NCBI RefSeq assembly: GCF_003206045.1
Contig: NZ_PZJM01000011.1
Coordinates: 1 to 50,400 of the forward strand
Direction: 5' to 3'
Length of the DNA: 50,400 bases
From: Salinicola lusitanus
Lineage (GTDB): Bacteria > Pseudomonadota > Gammaproteobacteria > Pseudomonadales > Halomonadaceae
The first letter of the stretch is position 1; each line of letters opens with the position of its first letter. A program made the translations under genes and the position numbers. This document shows positions 28,722 to 39,589 of this stretch, piece after piece. The notes under the pieces are model-generated. The model saw nothing but the letters and a program-made list of their open reading frames with translations. It was not told where the DNA came from and ran no database searches.

Positions 28722-30436
28722 GTGCGTCCAGACGCGCTGCGACAGCCAGGACTCGCCGGCCGGATGCCCCCCTGGGCGCCGGGCGCTACTGGTTCATGCT
28801 GTTGGTCATCCTCGTCGCGCTATCCGCGCTTGTCGGCCGAGTGGTCTATCTCCAGGTCATCGATCGCAGTTTCCTCCAGAACCAGGGGGATGCTCGGACC
28901 CTGCGCGTCGAGACCATCGGCGCTCACCGCGGCATGATCAGCGACCGCAACGGCGATCCTCTGGCCATTTCCACACCGGTGATCACGCTGTGGGCGAACC
29001 CTCAGGAGCTGCCGAAGGATCCGATCCAGCAGACGCTGTTGGCCAAGGCGCTCAAGGTGGATCCCGGGCAGTTGCAGGATCGCATTTCCCGCTACTCGGA
29101 CCACGAATTCATGTACCTGCGTCGCCAGCTGACGCCCGCCGCTGCCAAGCCGGCGCTGGATCTGCAGATGCCTGGGGTCTATTCGCGTGACGAGTACAAG
29201 CGCTATTACCCGGCGGGGGAAGTGGCGGCGCAGCTCGTCGGCGTGACCAATGTCGACGACAAGGGACAGGAAGGGCTCGAGCTCGCCTACAACCGCTATC
29301 TGACCGGCCAGCCGGGCAAGCGTCGGGTGCTGAAGGATCGCAAGGGGCATCTGGTTCGTGATCTCCACCTGATTGACGAGGCCAAGCCGGGGGGCGACCT
29401 GACGCTGTCGATCGACCTGCGCCTGCAGTACATGGCTTATCGTGAACTGGCGGCGGGAATCCGCAACAACGACGCCGATGGCGGTTCGTTGGTCATGCTG
29501 GATGCGCGTACCGGCGAAGTGCTGGCGATGGCCAACCTGCCCTCCTATAACCCCAACAATCGCAGTGACGTCGACGTCCGTGGGCTGCGCAACCAGGCCA
29601 TCACCGATGCGATCGAGCCTGGGTCGGTGATGAAGCCGCTCGCCATGTCGGCGGCACTCGCTTCCGACAAGTTCACGCCGGAGAGCATCATCGACACCTC
29701 GCCGGGCTGGATGGTGGTGGATGGCTATACCATTCGCGATTTCCGTAACTACGGCAAGTTGTCACCAGCCGGCATCCTGCTTCACTCATCGAACATCGGC
29801 ATGTCCCACATCGCGCTGGAGTTGCCCAAGGACGCGATCTGGAATCGCTATCGCGAACTCGGCCTGGGCCAGTCGCCCGGCACCGGATTTCCTGGCGAAA
29901 ATAGCGGTAGCCTGCCATCGCCGACCAATCTGCCGCGCAGCGCCCAGGCGGCGATGGCCTACGGCTACGGCGTTGCCGTGACGCCGCTGCAGCTGGCCAG
30001 CGCCTATACCGCTATCGCCAACGATGGCAAGCGGCTTTCTCCCTCGCTGCTCAAGCTCAACGGCGAGCCGGAGAGCGAGCAGGTGATCTCGGCCACGGTG
30101 GCGCACGAGCTACTGGCGATGATGGAAAAGATCGTGCAGCCCAACGCCGGTGGCCACCTGGCGATGGTTCCCGGCTACCAGATCGCGGGCAAGACCGGCA
30201 CCGTGCGCAAGGTTACCAGTACCGGCTATCAGGAGACCGAGTACCGGGGGCTGTTTGCCGGTATTGCCCCGGCCTCGAATCCGCGTATCGTCACCGTGGT
30301 GATGATCGACAATCCCAAGAAGGGCGACTACTACGGTGGCCTGGTCGCCGCTCCCGTCTTCAGCCGCGTCGTTGGCAGCGCCTTGCGTCTGCTCGACGTG
30401 CCGCCCGATGCGCCGCAGGAGGAAACCGCGCCATGA
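28718..30436 (+). CDS. ftsI: Septal peptidoglycan transpeptidase FtsI (PBP3)
   Basis: The 572-residue class B PBP has an N-terminal membrane anchor (about residues 25-45), a pedestal domain with RGMISDRNGDPLAISTPV, and the transpeptidase domain. The domain holds the nucleophile motif S303-V-M-K306, the S357-S-N359 motif and K492-T-G494. It crosslinks septal peptidoglycan with FtsW. ATGA overlaps link it to ftsL upstream and murE downstream. Confidence 0.97.
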   Translation: MSASRRAATARTRRPDAPLGAGRYWFMLLVILVALSALVGRVVYLQVIDRSFLQNQGDARTLRVETIGAHRGMISDRNGDPLAISTPVITLWANPQELPKDPIQQTLLAKALKVDPGQLQDRISRYSDHEFMYLRRQLTPAAAKPALDLQMPGVYSRDEYKRYYPAGEVAAQLVGVTNVDDKGQEGLELAYNRYLTGQPGKRRVLKDRKGHLVRDLHLIDEAKPGGDLTLSIDLRLQYMAYRELAAGIRNNDADGGSLVMLDARTGEVLAMANLPSYNPNNRSDVDVRGLRNQAITDAIEPGSVMKPLAMSAALASDKFTPESIIDTSPGWMVVDGYTIRDFRNYGKLSPAGILLHSSNIGMSHIALELPKDAIWNRYRELGLGQSPGTGFPGENSGSLPSPTNLPRSAQAAMAYGYGVAVTPLQLASAYTAIANDGKRLSPSLLKLNGEPESEQVISATVAHELLAMMEKIVQPNAGGHLAMVPGYQIAGKTGTVRKVTSTGYQETEYRGLFAGIAPASNPRIVTVVMIDNPKKGDYYGGLVAAPVFSRVVGSALRLLDVPPDAPQEETAP

Positions 30437-31986
30437 GAATCGATGCCGCGCGGCTCGCGACCGCGCTGACCGAACTCTGGCCCGATGTCGCCGCGCCTTC
30501 GGACAGACCTGCGCCGCCCGAGCGACTCGCCGCCTGGCTCTCGGCGACAGCCGAAGTGACGCTGACGCAGGATAGTCGTCAGGTCGAGAAGGGTGACCTG
30601 TTCCTGGCGGTGCCGGGTGTCAGTGTCGATGGACGCGAGTTCATCTCCAGGGCGCTCGATGCCGGGGCCACCGGCGTGCTCTGCGAGGCCGAAGGGCTGG
30701 CGGAAGAGTGGGCCGCCGACGAGCGCGTTCTCGCCCTGCCCGGATTGACGTCTCGGCTGGCCGCGCTGGGCCGACGGCTTTTCGCGGTGCCGGAGTCGCT
30801 GCAACTGATTGGTGTCACCGGTACCAACGGCAAGAGCTCGGTCACGTATTACATCGCGACGCTGCTGGAAGCTCTCGGCACTCCGGCTGCGGTGATCGGT
30901 ACGCTGGGATACGGCCGGCCCGGCGACGTTCGCGCCGCGGTGCAGACCACCCCAGGCCCGCTGGTCCTGCAGCAGATGCTCGGCGAGCTGGCCAGCGACG
31001 GGGTCGAGATCGTTGCCATGGAGGTGTCATCGCACGCGCTGGCCCAAGAGCGACTCGGTGATACCCGAGTGGATGCCGCGGTCTTCACCAACCTGAGTCG
31101 CGATCACCTGGACTATCACGGCAGCATGGCGGCCTACGCCGCCGCCAAGGCCCGGCTGTTCAGGCGGGGCTCGGTTCGACTGGCCGTCGTCAATGGTGAC
31201 GATCCCTTGGCTCGCCTGATGCTGGCGGGGCTGCCGGACGGTACTCGGGTCCTGGCGACCGGCGGCGGCGAGGCCACCACGTTGCGCGTCGTCGATTGCG
31301 AAGCGCTTCCCAACGGTCTGCGCGCCATTGTCGCCACGCCGGAGAATGAAGGCGTCCTCGAACTGGCGTTGATGGGGCGCTTCAACCTCGACAACGCGCT
31401 GCTGGCGATCGCCACGCTCCATGGCCTGGGCTATCCCCTGGCATCTCTCTGGCAAGCCGCCTCCGGGCTCCAGCCGGTGCCGGGGCGTATGCAACGGTTG
31501 CCGCGGGACGACGCCGGCAAGGCGCCGGTGGTGGTCGTGGATTATGCTCACACGCCGGCTGCGCTGGAGAATGCGCTTTCCGCGCTGCGTGACCATCTGC
31601 CGGGCCGCCAAGGCAGCGCCTTGTGGTGCGTGTTCGGTTGTGGCGGGGACCGTGACAGCGGCAAGCGTCCCCTGATGGCGGCCATCGCCGAGAAGCTGGC
31701 CGATCGCATCGTCGTCACCGACGACAATCCTCGGAGCGAAGACCCGCAAGCCATTCGCGACCAGATTGCGGCCGGGCTATCGCCGGAAGCTCGGGCGGAG
31801 AGCTGGTCGGTCGAGGGGCGGGAAGCGGCGATCGAGCGGGTTGTCGCGGCGGCGGGAGACGAGGACATCGTGCTGATCGCGGGCAAGGGCCACGAGGATT
31901 ATCAGGAGATCGCCGGTATCCGCCAGCCGTTCAGCGATGTCGAGGTGGCGAGCCGTTGCCTTCGCCTGCGGGAGACGTCCGCATGA
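30433..31986 (+). CDS. murE: UDP-MurNAc-tripeptide ligase MurE
   Basis: The 517-residue Mur ligase has the ATP loop GVTGTNGKSS (about residue 130), the central TTPGPLVLQQML and MEVSSHALAQERL motifs, VVVDYAHTPAALENAL and the C-terminal DDNPRSEDP. The D-N-P-R motif selects meso-diaminopimelate, as in Gram-negative bacteria. It adds the third residue to UDP-MurNAc-L-Ala-D-Glu in the cytoplasm. The N-terminal domain is somewhat longer than in E. coli (495). It overlaps ftsI and murF by 4 nt each. Confidence 0.97.
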   Translation: MRIDAARLATALTELWPDVAAPSDRPAPPERLAAWLSATAEVTLTQDSRQVEKGDLFLAVPGVSVDGREFISRALDAGATGVLCEAEGLAEEWAADERVLALPGLTSRLAALGRRLFAVPESLQLIGVTGTNGKSSVTYYIATLLEALGTPAAVIGTLGYGRPGDVRAAVQTTPGPLVLQQMLGELASDGVEIVAMEVSSHALAQERLGDTRVDAAVFTNLSRDHLDYHGSMAAYAAAKARLFRRGSVRLAVVNGDDPLARLMLAGLPDGTRVLATGGGEATTLRVVDCEALPNGLRAIVATPENEGVLELALMGRFNLDNALLAIATLHGLGYPLASLWQAASGLQPVPGRMQRLPRDDAGKAPVVVVDYAHTPAALENALSALRDHLPGRQGSALWCVFGCGGDRDSGKRPLMAAIAEKLADRIVVTDDNPRSEDPQAIRDQIAAGLSPEARAESWSVEGREAAIERVVAAAGDEDIVLIAGKGHEDYQEIAGIRQPFSDVEVASRCLRLRETSA

Positions 31987-33338
31987 GCGATAGACTCAGT
32001 GGCATTGCGGCGCGCCTCGGTGCCGATCTGGTGGGCGTCGACGCCGAGGTGCTCCGGGTCGTCACCGACACCCGCGCGCTGCTACCTGGCGATCTGCTGG
32101 TGGCGCTGCAGGGTGACCGTTTCGATGCCCATGATTTTCTTGCCCAGGCGCGTGAAAAAGGGGCGGTGGGGGCTGTCGTCTCACGTCCGGTCGCCGATCC
32201 CCTGGCCCAGATTCAGGTGCCCGATACTCGGCTCGCGTTGGGGTTGCTGGCGCGGGCGCACCGGCTCGAGTGGGGTGGCAAGCTGGTTGCGGTGACCGGC
32301 AACAGCGGCAAGACCACGGTCAAGGAGATGCTGGCATCGATTCTGTCGCGACGAGCGCCGACGCTGGCCACCCGCGGCAATCTCAACAATGACATCGGCG
32401 CGCCGCTGACGCTGCTCGAACTTGGCGCCGAACACCGCTACGCGGCCGTCGAGCTGGGTGCCAATCATCTCGGCGAGATTGCCTGGACCACCGCGCTGGC
32501 CAAGCCGCAGGTGGCGATCATTACCAATGTCACCGGAGCCCATGTCGGCGAATTTGGCGGCATGGGCCAGATCGCTCAGGCCAAGGGAGAGATTCTCGCT
32601 GGCCTGGCCGCGGATGGCTGCGCGGTCCTCGATCGGGAGGAGCGCTATTTTCCGGTATGGCGAGCCCTGGCGGGACGTGCCCGAGTGATCGACTTCGGCA
32701 TCGAGAGCGACGCCAGCGTCACCGCCCGTGATCTGGTGTGCGATGCGGGTGGGCGTTATGCTTTCACGCTTTCTCTGCCGGGCGAGACATCGGTACGCGT
32801 CTCGCTGGCCCTGATGGGGCGACACAATGTGCGCAACGCGCTGGCCGCGGCAGCCGCGGCACAGGCGCTGGGGCTCCATGCCGCGGAGATCGTGGCCGGG
32901 CTCGAGGCGTGTCGGAGCATGCCGGGGCGCATGCAGGTGATCGATGGGGTGCGTGATAGTCGCCTGATCGACGACACCTACAACGCCAACCCCGGCGCCA
33001 TGCGCGCGGCACTCGAGACCCTGGCATCACTGCCGGCGCCGCGCTGGTGTTTCCTCGGCCCCATGGGCGAGATGGGCGCCGAGAGCGAGCGTCTGCACGC
33101 CGAGATCGGTCAGTTGGCGAGCGAGCTCGGACTCGATTTTCTCGGCACGTACGGCGAACCCGCCCGTGCCGCAACGGAGGCTTTCGGCAACGAAGGCCGT
33201 CATTTCGATGACTGGGCGACGCTAGAGCGTTTCGCCCAGGATCAGCTTCCTTCCCGGGCCAGCGTACTGGTCAAGGGTTCTCGCAGTGCCGGCATGGAAC
33301 GACTCGTTGCCGTACTGCGTGATGATGCCTCAAGGTGA
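31983..33338 (+). CDS. murF: UDP-MurNAc-pentapeptide synthetase MurF
   Basis: From the ATG at 31983 (ATGA overlap with murE) the protein has 451 residues. It has DTRALLPGDLLVALQGDRFDAHDFL, the ATP loop VTGNSGKTTVKEML (about residue 105), ATRGNLNNDIGAPLTLL, and DDTYNANPGAMRAALETL. It adds D-Ala-D-Ala to the UDP-MurNAc tripeptide. The D-Ala-D-Ala ligase gene (ddl) is not in the cluster. Confidence 0.97.
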   Translation: MSDRLSGIAARLGADLVGVDAEVLRVVTDTRALLPGDLLVALQGDRFDAHDFLAQAREKGAVGAVVSRPVADPLAQIQVPDTRLALGLLARAHRLEWGGKLVAVTGNSGKTTVKEMLASILSRRAPTLATRGNLNNDIGAPLTLLELGAEHRYAAVELGANHLGEIAWTTALAKPQVAIITNVTGAHVGEFGGMGQIAQAKGEILAGLAADGCAVLDREERYFPVWRALAGRARVIDFGIESDASVTARDLVCDAGGRYAFTLSLPGETSVRVSLALMGRHNVRNALAAAAAAQALGLHAAEIVAGLEACRSMPGRMQVIDGVRDSRLIDDTYNANPGAMRAALETLASLPAPRWCFLGPMGEMGAESERLHAEIGQLASELGLDFLGTYGEPARAATEAFGNEGRHFDDWATLERFAQDQLPSRASVLVKGSRSAGMERLVAVLRDDASR

Positions 33339-33347
33339 ATCTGACTC

Positions 33348-34430
33348 ATGCTGCTTTTTCTGGCTGAACTGCTTACCCATTTTCAAAGTGCTTTCAATGT
33401 TTTTGGCTATCTGACCCTGCGCGTGATCCTGGGCACGTTGACGGCGTTGTTTCTCAGTCTGTGGATGGGACCGCAGATGATTCGTCGCCTGGTCGAACGC
33501 CAGATCGGCCAGGCAGTGAGGGACGATGGTCCCCAGTCCCACCTGTCCAAGGCGGGAACACCGACCATGGGCGGGGCGTTGATCCTGATCTCCATCGCGA
33601 TCAGCACGCTGCTGTGGGGCGACCTGACCAACCATTACGTGTGGCTGGTACTGGCGGTCACGCTGGGTTTTGGCGCGATCGGCTGGGTCGACGATTTTCG
33701 CAAGGTGGTGGAGAAGAATCCGCGCGGCCTGCCGGCCCGCTGGAAATATTTCTGGCAGTCGGTGATCGGTCTCGGCGCGTCCCTGGTCCTCTATTTCACC
33801 GCGGCGAGTCCGGTGGAGACCAGTCTGATCGTGCCGCTGTTCAAGGACGTGGTGATCCCGCTGGGCCTGTTCTACATCGTGTTGAGCTATCTGGTCATCG
33901 TCGGCAGCTCCAATGCGGTCAACCTGACCGATGGTCTCGATGGCTTGGCGATCATGCCGACGGTACTGGTTTCCATGGGGCTGGCGGTCTTCGCCTACGC
34001 CAGCGGCAACGCGCTCTTCGCCAACTACCTGCATATACCCGAGGTGCCGGGGGCCGGCGAACTGGCCGTGTTCTGCGGCACCATCGCCGGGGCCGGCCTC
34101 GGGTTTCTGTGGTTCAACACCTATCCCGCCCAGGTGTTCATGGGTGACGTCGGTGCGCTGGCATTGGGCGCGGCGCTGGGCATCGTTGCCGTCATCGTGC
34201 GCCAGGAGATCGTCCTGTTCATCATGGGGGGCGTCTTCGTCATGGAGACGGTGTCGGTCATCCTGCAGGTGGGGTCCTACAAGCTCACCGGTCGGCGCAT
34301 CTTCCGCATGGCGCCGCTGCACCACCATTTCGAGCTGAAGGGATGGCCGGAGCCCCGGGTCATCGTGCGTTTCTGGATCGTCACCGTCATGCTGGTCCTG
34401 CTGGGGCTGGCGACATTGAAGCTGCGTTGA
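33348..34430 (+). CDS. mraY: Phospho-MurNAc-pentapeptide transferase MraY
   Basis: The 360-residue protein has ten hydrophobic segments and the MraY motifs [53 protein letters not shown], and the C-terminal [23 protein letters not shown]. It is the same length as E. coli MraY. It makes lipid I from UDP-MurNAc-pentapeptide and undecaprenyl phosphate at the inner membrane. Confidence 0.98.
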   Translation: MLLFLAELLTHFQSAFNVFGYLTLRVILGTLTALFLSLWMGPQMIRRLVERQIGQAVRDDGPQSHLSKAGTPTMGGALILISIAISTLLWGDLTNHYVWLVLAVTLGFGAIGWVDDFRKVVEKNPRGLPARWKYFWQSVIGLGASLVLYFTAASPVETSLIVPLFKDVVIPLGLFYIVLSYLVIVGSSNAVNLTDGLDGLAIMPTVLVSMGLAVFAYASGNALFANYLHIPEVPGAGELAVFCGTIAGAGLGFLWFNTYPAQVFMGDVGALALGAALGIVAVIVRQEIVLFIMGGVFVMETVSVILQVGSYKLTGRRIFRMAPLHHHFELKGWPEPRVIVRFWIVTVMLVLLGLATLKLR

Positions 34431-34434
34431 AGCC

Positions 34435-35853
34435 ATGACCGATCCGCTCTCTGTCGACCCGGCTGGCTCTGCTCCGGGAGCCCCTTCCACCGCGGGGAGG
34501 CCGTCGACCCTAGTGGTCGGGCTGGGGATCTCCGGTCGTGCGATCGCCCGATTCCTGGCTCGCCGTGGCGAGCGATTCATGGTCGCCGATACCCGCGCCG
34601 CGCCGCCGGGACTCGAGGCTTTCCGCGCGGCCCATCCGGCGGTCGAGCTTCACCTGGGTAGCCTCGAGTCGCTGGACCTGGAGGCATTCGCCGAAATCGT
34701 CGTCAGTCCCGGCGTCGATCTCGAGCGTGCCGGCCTGGGTGCCGTCCGGGATCGTGTCGTCGGTGAGATCTCTCTCTTCGCACGGCACTGCGAGGCGCCG
34801 ATCGTCGCCATCACCGGCTCGAATGCCAAGTCGACCGTGACCACGCTGGTGGGCGAGATGGCGCGGCAGGCGGGCAGGCGCGTCGCGGTCGGTGGCAATC
34901 TCGGGGATGCCGCGCTGGATCTGCTGATCGATCACCAGGAGGCGGAGCTGTTCGTGCTGGAGCTGTCGAGCTTTCAACTGGAAACGCTCGCCGGATTGGG
35001 GGCGGCCTGCGCGGCGTTTCTGAATCTCTCGGCGGATCACCTCGATCGCCATGGCGACATGGCTGGCTACCGCCGGGCCAAGGCGCGGATCTTCGAGGGC
35101 GCCGCGCATGCCGTCGTCAACGCGGATGATGCGGCCACCTGGCCGGAGCAGGCGTCGTTGAGCTGCGAGCGTTTCACCACGCATTCTCCCAATGAAGGCG
35201 AGTGGGGGATCTCGGCGGTGGCGGGCGAGGCCGGCGAGTGGCTTTGCCACGGCCGCGAACCGCTGATGCCGGTCGGCGAATTGCGTCTGGCGGGGCGTCA
35301 CAACCAGGCCAATGCGCTGGCAGCGATGGCGATCGGGCATGTCATCGGGATCTCCCGGGAGGTGATGCGGAGCGTCCTTACCGGTTTCGCCGGCCTGCCG
35401 CACCGTGGCGAGATCGTCGCCGAGCGCAATGGGGTGTGCTGGATCAACGACTCCAAAGGCACTAACGTGGGCGCGACCCTGGCGGCGATCGCCGGCGTCG
35501 GGCAGACGCTGACCGGCAAGCTGGTCTGGTTGGGCGGTGGGGTCGGCAAGGGCGCCGACTTCACGCCGCTGGCCGAACCGTTGGCGCACTACGCGCGGGA
35601 AGCGATCGTCTTCGGTCAGGATGCGTCGCAGTTGGCGGCCGCGCTCGAACCGCGAGTCGCCATCTGGCGGGTCGGCACGCTGGCAGAAGCCATGCGGCGC
35701 GCAGCGGCGATCGCCGAGCCGGGGGACTGCGTACTGCTGTCGCCCGCCTGCGCGAGTCTCGACCAGTTCCCCAACTACCTGGCGCGCGGCGAGGCGTTCC
35801 GCGCCCTGCTGGATCAAGGATCGCTCGGACAAGGGCAGGAAGCCGCATGCTGA
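34435..35853 (+). CDS. murD: UDP-MurNAc-L-alanine:D-glutamate ligase MurD
   Basis: The 472-residue protein has an N-terminal Rossmann motif (TLVVGLGISGRAIARFLARRGE), the ATP loop ITGSNAKSTVTTLVGEM (about residue 127), LELSSFQLETL, GLPHRGEIV and NDSKGTNVGATLAAI, all in MurD order. It starts with an extra ~20-residue N-terminal stretch of low similarity. It follows mraY by 4 nt and overlaps ftsW by 7 nt. Confidence 0.96.
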   Translation: MTDPLSVDPAGSAPGAPSTAGRPSTLVVGLGISGRAIARFLARRGERFMVADTRAAPPGLEAFRAAHPAVELHLGSLESLDLEAFAEIVVSPGVDLERAGLGAVRDRVVGEISLFARHCEAPIVAITGSNAKSTVTTLVGEMARQAGRRVAVGGNLGDAALDLLIDHQEAELFVLELSSFQLETLAGLGAACAAFLNLSADHLDRHGDMAGYRRAKARIFEGAAHAVVNADDAATWPEQASLSCERFTTHSPNEGEWGISAVAGEAGEWLCHGREPLMPVGELRLAGRHNQANALAAMAIGHVIGISREVMRSVLTGFAGLPHRGEIVAERNGVCWINDSKGTNVGATLAAIAGVGQTLTGKLVWLGGGVGKGADFTPLAEPLAHYAREAIVFGQDASQLAAALEPRVAIWRVGTLAEAMRRAAAIAEPGDCVLLSPACASLDQFPNYLARGEAFRALLDQGSLGQGQEAAC

Positions 35854-37058
35854 AGGCCATGATGAAGACGTCCCAGGCGCGATTGACCACCAAGCATCAG
35901 TCGTTCGACGGCTGGCTGCTGCTGGCGACGCTGTCGCTGATGCTGATCGGCTGGGTGATGGTGACCTCGGCATCCACCGAGATCGCCGCGAGCCTGACCG
36001 GCAACCCCTACTATTTCAGTATTCGTCACGGCATCTTCGTGCTCGCCGCGATCGGTGTCGGCCTCGTCGCCGTGCGCCTGCCTCTGGACTGGTGGCGGCA
36101 AAAAGGCCCGATGATGCTGATCGTGGCGCTGCTGCTGCTGTTCGTCGTGCTGATCGTCGGCCGTGAAATCAACGGCAGCCGGCGCTGGATTCCGCTCGGC
36201 ATCATCAATATCCAGGCCTCGGAAGTCGCCAAGCTGTGCCTGATCGTCTATATCGCCGGCTATCTGGAGCGTTACCTGCCGGACGTGCGTCGCACCTGGG
36301 GCGCCTTCATGCGGCCGCTGGCGGTGATGGCGCTGATCGGCTTTCTGCTGATCCTCGAGCCGGACTATGGCGCCGTCGTCGTGTTGACCGGCTGCGTCAT
36401 GGGCATGCTGCTGCTCTCCGGCGCGCCGCTGTGGCGATTTCTGCTGATTCTGGCCGTGGTGGGGTCGGGTGCCGTCATGCTGGCGGTGGCGGAACCCTAT
36501 CGTTTGCAGCGTATCACCAGCTTTGCCAACCCCTGGGCGGATCAGTACAACACAGGCTATCAGCTGACCCAGGCGCTGATCGCCTTCGGGCGCGGGCACT
36601 GGTTCGGTCTGGGGCTGGGTAACAGTGTCCAGAAACTGTTCTACCTGCCGGAGGCTCACACCGACTTCGTGTTTGCCGTGCTGGCCGAGGAGCTGGGTCT
36701 GTTCGGTGCCATGGCGGTGATCCTGCTTTTCGCCCTGCTGGTCTTTCGAGCCTTCAGGATCGGGCGCAAGGCGGAATTGATCGGTATCCCGTTCGCGGCC
36801 TACCTGTGTTACGGCATTGCGTTGGTCATCGGCGCCCAGGCATTCATCAACATCTCCGTGAGCTCGGGTATGTTGCCGACGAAAGGGTTGACGCTGCCAC
36901 TCCTGAGTTACGGCGGGTCGAGTCTCATCATCAGCGGCGTCATGATGGCCATCCTGTTTCGCGTCGACGCGGAGGTCAGGCGGCTGCAGCGCCGAGCGGA
37001 GGCCAAGGCCGGGCCCGCTGCACAGCCAGGCCCCCAGGCCGAGGAGTCGACCTCATGA
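35847..37058 (+). CDS. ftsW: SEDS septal peptidoglycan polymerase FtsW
   Basis: The 403-residue, ten-helix membrane protein has the SEDS motifs NGSRRWIPLGIINIQASEVAKL, EPDYGAVVVL, PYRLQRITSFANPW, AHTDFVFAVLAEELG, and GMLPTKGLTLPLLSYGGSSL. FtsW polymerises lipid II at the septum with FtsI. MLKAMMKT offers alternative starts at Met5 and Met6. The stop overlaps murG by 4 nt. Confidence 0.97.
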   Translation: MLKAMMKTSQARLTTKHQSFDGWLLLATLSLMLIGWVMVTSASTEIAASLTGNPYYFSIRHGIFVLAAIGVGLVAVRLPLDWWRQKGPMMLIVALLLLFVVLIVGREINGSRRWIPLGIINIQASEVAKLCLIVYIAGYLERYLPDVRRTWGAFMRPLAVMALIGFLLILEPDYGAVVVLTGCVMGMLLLSGAPLWRFLLILAVVGSGAVMLAVAEPYRLQRITSFANPWADQYNTGYQLTQALIAFGRGHWFGLGLGNSVQKLFYLPEAHTDFVFAVLAEELGLFGAMAVILLFALLVFRAFRIGRKAELIGIPFAAYLCYGIALVIGAQAFINISVSSGMLPTKGLTLPLLSYGGSSLIISGVMMAILFRVDAEVRRLQRRAEAKAGPAAQPGPQAEESTS

Positions 37059-38140
37059 GTGCTGCACGGCGCGTTCTGATCATGGCGGGCGGTACCGGTG
37101 GGCACGTCGTGCCCGCGCTCTCGCTGGCCAAGGCCTTGCGTGAGCGTGGAGTGACGGTCGAGTGGCTGGGGAGCCCCCGAGGCATCGAGAATCGTCTCGT
37201 TCCCGCCGCCGACATCCCGTTGCATCGCATTGCGGTTTCCGGGTTGCGAGGCAATGGCCTGAGTGGCTGGCTGGCGATCCCGTGGCGGTTGAGCCGCGCG
37301 ATCTGGCAGGCCCGGCGGGTGATACAGCGCTTCGACCCGCAGCTCGTCGTCGGACTTGGCGGTTTCGCCAGTGGCCCCGGAGGCCTGGCTGCGCGTCTGA
37401 GCGGGAAGCCGCTGGTGGTGCACGAGCAGAACGCCATTGCCGGATTGACCAATCGATCCTTGGCGCATCTGGCGACGCGAGTCTACGCCGCCTTCCCTGG
37501 TGCCTTCCCGTCGGCCAAGGCCGAGGTGGTCGGCAACCCGGTGCGCGACGACATCGCACAGCTGGGGGAGACGCCCCGGACGGACGAGCAGATGGCCGAC
37601 CGGCCGTTGCGACTGCTGGTCCTGGGGGGGTCCCTCGGGGCACAGTCCCTCAATCAGAAGCTGCCCGTCGCGTTGGCGGGGCTGGATCCCGCACGGCGCC
37701 CGCAGGTGCGTCATCAGGCAGGGCGCGACAAGGATGACGTGACGCGGGAGGCCTATCGAGCGGCGGGCGTCGAGGCCGAGGTGAGCGCTTTCATCGACGA
37801 CATGGCTGTCGCCTACGACTGGGCGGACGTCATCGTCTGTCGAGCGGGCGCCCTGACCATCGCCGAACTCTCCGCGGCGGCCAAGCCCGCCTTGCTGGTG
37901 CCGTTCCCGCACGCCGTCGATGATCACCAGACCCATAACGCGCGTCACCTCGTCGAAGCCGGTGGCGCGGAATTGATACAGCAGGCCGAGCTCACCCCTG
38001 AACGCTTACAGGCGGTGCTCGAGTCACTTTTGCAGCCTGTCGTGCTGGCGAGAATGGCGGTTCAGGCACGTCGGGTTGCCCACCTCGATGCCGTCGAGCG
38101 CCTGGTAGACGGCTGCATGGAGATCGGTTTTGAGCGATAG
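37055..38140 (+). CDS. murG: Lipid II synthase MurG (GlcNAc transferase)
   Basis: From the ATG at 37055 (ATGA overlap with ftsW) the protein has 361 residues. It has the N-terminal [53 protein letters not shown], the second-domain [18 protein letters not shown], and the donor-binding [32 protein letters not shown]. It adds GlcNAc to lipid I at the cytoplasmic face of the inner membrane. Upstream in-frame codons lie in ftsW and are not used. Confidence 0.97.
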   Translation: MSAARRVLIMAGGTGGHVVPALSLAKALRERGVTVEWLGSPRGIENRLVPAADIPLHRIAVSGLRGNGLSGWLAIPWRLSRAIWQARRVIQRFDPQLVVGLGGFASGPGGLAARLSGKPLVVHEQNAIAGLTNRSLAHLATRVYAAFPGAFPSAKAEVVGNPVRDDIAQLGETPRTDEQMADRPLRLLVLGGSLGAQSLNQKLPVALAGLDPARRPQVRHQAGRDKDDVTREAYRAAGVEAEVSAFIDDMAVAYDWADVIVCRAGALTIAELSAAAKPALLVPFPHAVDDHQTHNARHLVEAGGAELIQQAELTPERLQAVLESLLQPVVLARMAVQARRVAHLDAVERLVDGCMEIGFER

Positions 38141-39584
38141 CATTCAGACGCGTCCGGCGCGATCGCATCTCGGCATGCGACGCATCCGAGGCATCCATTT
38201 CGTCGGCATCGGCGGGGCTGGGATGTGCGGCATCGCCGAGGTGCTGGCCAACGAAGGCTACGAAGTCAGTGGCAGTGATCTGAGGGAGTCGGCGGTCACC
38301 CACCATCTGCGCGACTGTGGCATCCGTGTCGCCATCGGCCATGCGGCGGTCAACGCCGAAGGTGCCAACGTGATCGTGGTATCGACGGCGGTCGATCCGA
38401 CCAACCCCGAAATCCAGTGGGCGCGCGAGCACCGCGTGCCGGTGGTGCGTCGTGCCGAGATGCTCGCCGAGCTGATGCGCTTCCGTCACGGTATCGCCGT
38501 TGCCGGCACCCACGGCAAGACCACGACCACGAGCCTGCTGTCGACGCTGTTCGCCGAGGCGGGGCTCGACCCGACGTTCGTCATCGGCGGCAAGCTGACC
38601 AGCGCGGGAACCAACGCCCGCCTGGGCGCCGGGGACTTCCTCGTTGCCGAGGCCGACGAGTCCGATGCTTCGTTCCTGCACCTGCAGCCGATGACGGCGA
38701 TCGTGACGAATATCGACGCCGACCATATGGCGACTTACGACGGCGATTTTTCCCGGTTGAAGACGACCTTCATCGAATTCCTGCACAATCTGCCCTTCTA
38801 CGGTCGGGCCGTGCTCTGCCTCGACGATGACAACGTACGGGAATTGCTGCCGCAGGTTCAGCGCCAATTCGTCACTTACGGGTTCAGCGAAGACGCCGAT
38901 TATCGTATTCGGGACTTCGAACAGACCGCCGATACCATCCGGTTCGTCGCCGAACGTCCCGCCGATTTCGCGGCGCTGGCCATCACCCTGTCGATGCCGG
39001 GTACCCATAACGCCCTGAACGCGCTCGCGGCGATCGCGGTGGCCACCGACGCCGGTGTCGGCGACGACGATATCGTCAGGGGCCTTGCCTCGTTCGGCGG
39101 GGTCGGTCGCCGTTTCCAGGTCCACGGTCACTATCCGTTGCCGCAGGGCGGCGAGGTGATGCTGGTGGACGATTACGGCCACCACCCGCGCGAAGTCGAG
39201 ATGGTGATTCGCGCCGTTCGTGCCGGCTGGCCGCAGCGTCGGCTGGTGATGATCTATCAGCCTCATCGCTATACCCGCACGCGAGACCTCTACGAAGACT
39301 TCGTCAGGGTGCTTTCCGGTGTCGATACCCTGTTGCTGCTCGACGTGTACAGCGCCGGCGAGGCACCGATTCCCGGCGCGGAAGGGAAGATGTTGGCGGG
39401 CTCGATTCGCCAGCGTGGTCAGGTCGATCCGTTATTCATCGAGGAGAAGTCGGCGTTGCCGGGTATCCTCGCGCGCGTGCTGCGCCCTGGCGACATCCTG
39501 ATCACCCAGGGGGCCGGTGACATCGGCGGTATTGCCCAAGGGCTCGCGCATTGTGCGCTCAAGCTCGACGAGGTGGTCCTTTGA
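38130..39584 (+). CDS. murC: UDP-MurNAc:L-alanine ligase MurC (probable TTG start)
   Basis: The protein has [28 protein letters not shown], the ATP loop [15 protein letters not shown] (about residue 127), [13 protein letters not shown], and [14 protein letters not shown]. It adds L-Ala to UDP-MurNAc. The frame opens at a TTG (38130) inside the end of murG (11-nt overlap) with GGAG 7 nt upstream, giving 484 residues; the first ATG (38175) would give 469. The E. coli protein also has about 15 residues before its [11 protein letters not shown] core, so TTG is the better choice. No murB or ddl follows. Confidence 0.95.
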   Translation: MSDSIQTRPARSHLGMRRIRGIHFVGIGGAGMCGIAEVLANEGYEVSGSDLRESAVTHHLRDCGIRVAIGHAAVNAEGANVIVVSTAVDPTNPEIQWAREHRVPVVRRAEMLAELMRFRHGIAVAGTHGKTTTTSLLSTLFAEAGLDPTFVIGGKLTSAGTNARLGAGDFLVAEADESDASFLHLQPMTAIVTNIDADHMATYDGDFSRLKTTFIEFLHNLPFYGRAVLCLDDDNVRELLPQVQRQFVTYGFSEDADYRIRDFEQTADTIRFVAERPADFAALAITLSMPGTHNALNALAAIAVATDAGVGDDDIVRGLASFGGVGRRFQVHGHYPLPQGGEVMLVDDYGHHPREVEMVIRAVRAGWPQRRLVMIYQPHRYTRTRDLYEDFVRVLSGVDTLLLLDVYSAGEAPIPGAEGKMLAGSIRQRGQVDPLFIEEKSALPGILARVLRPGDILITQGAGDIGGIAQGLAHCALKLDEVVL

Positions 39585-39589
39585 GGCTA

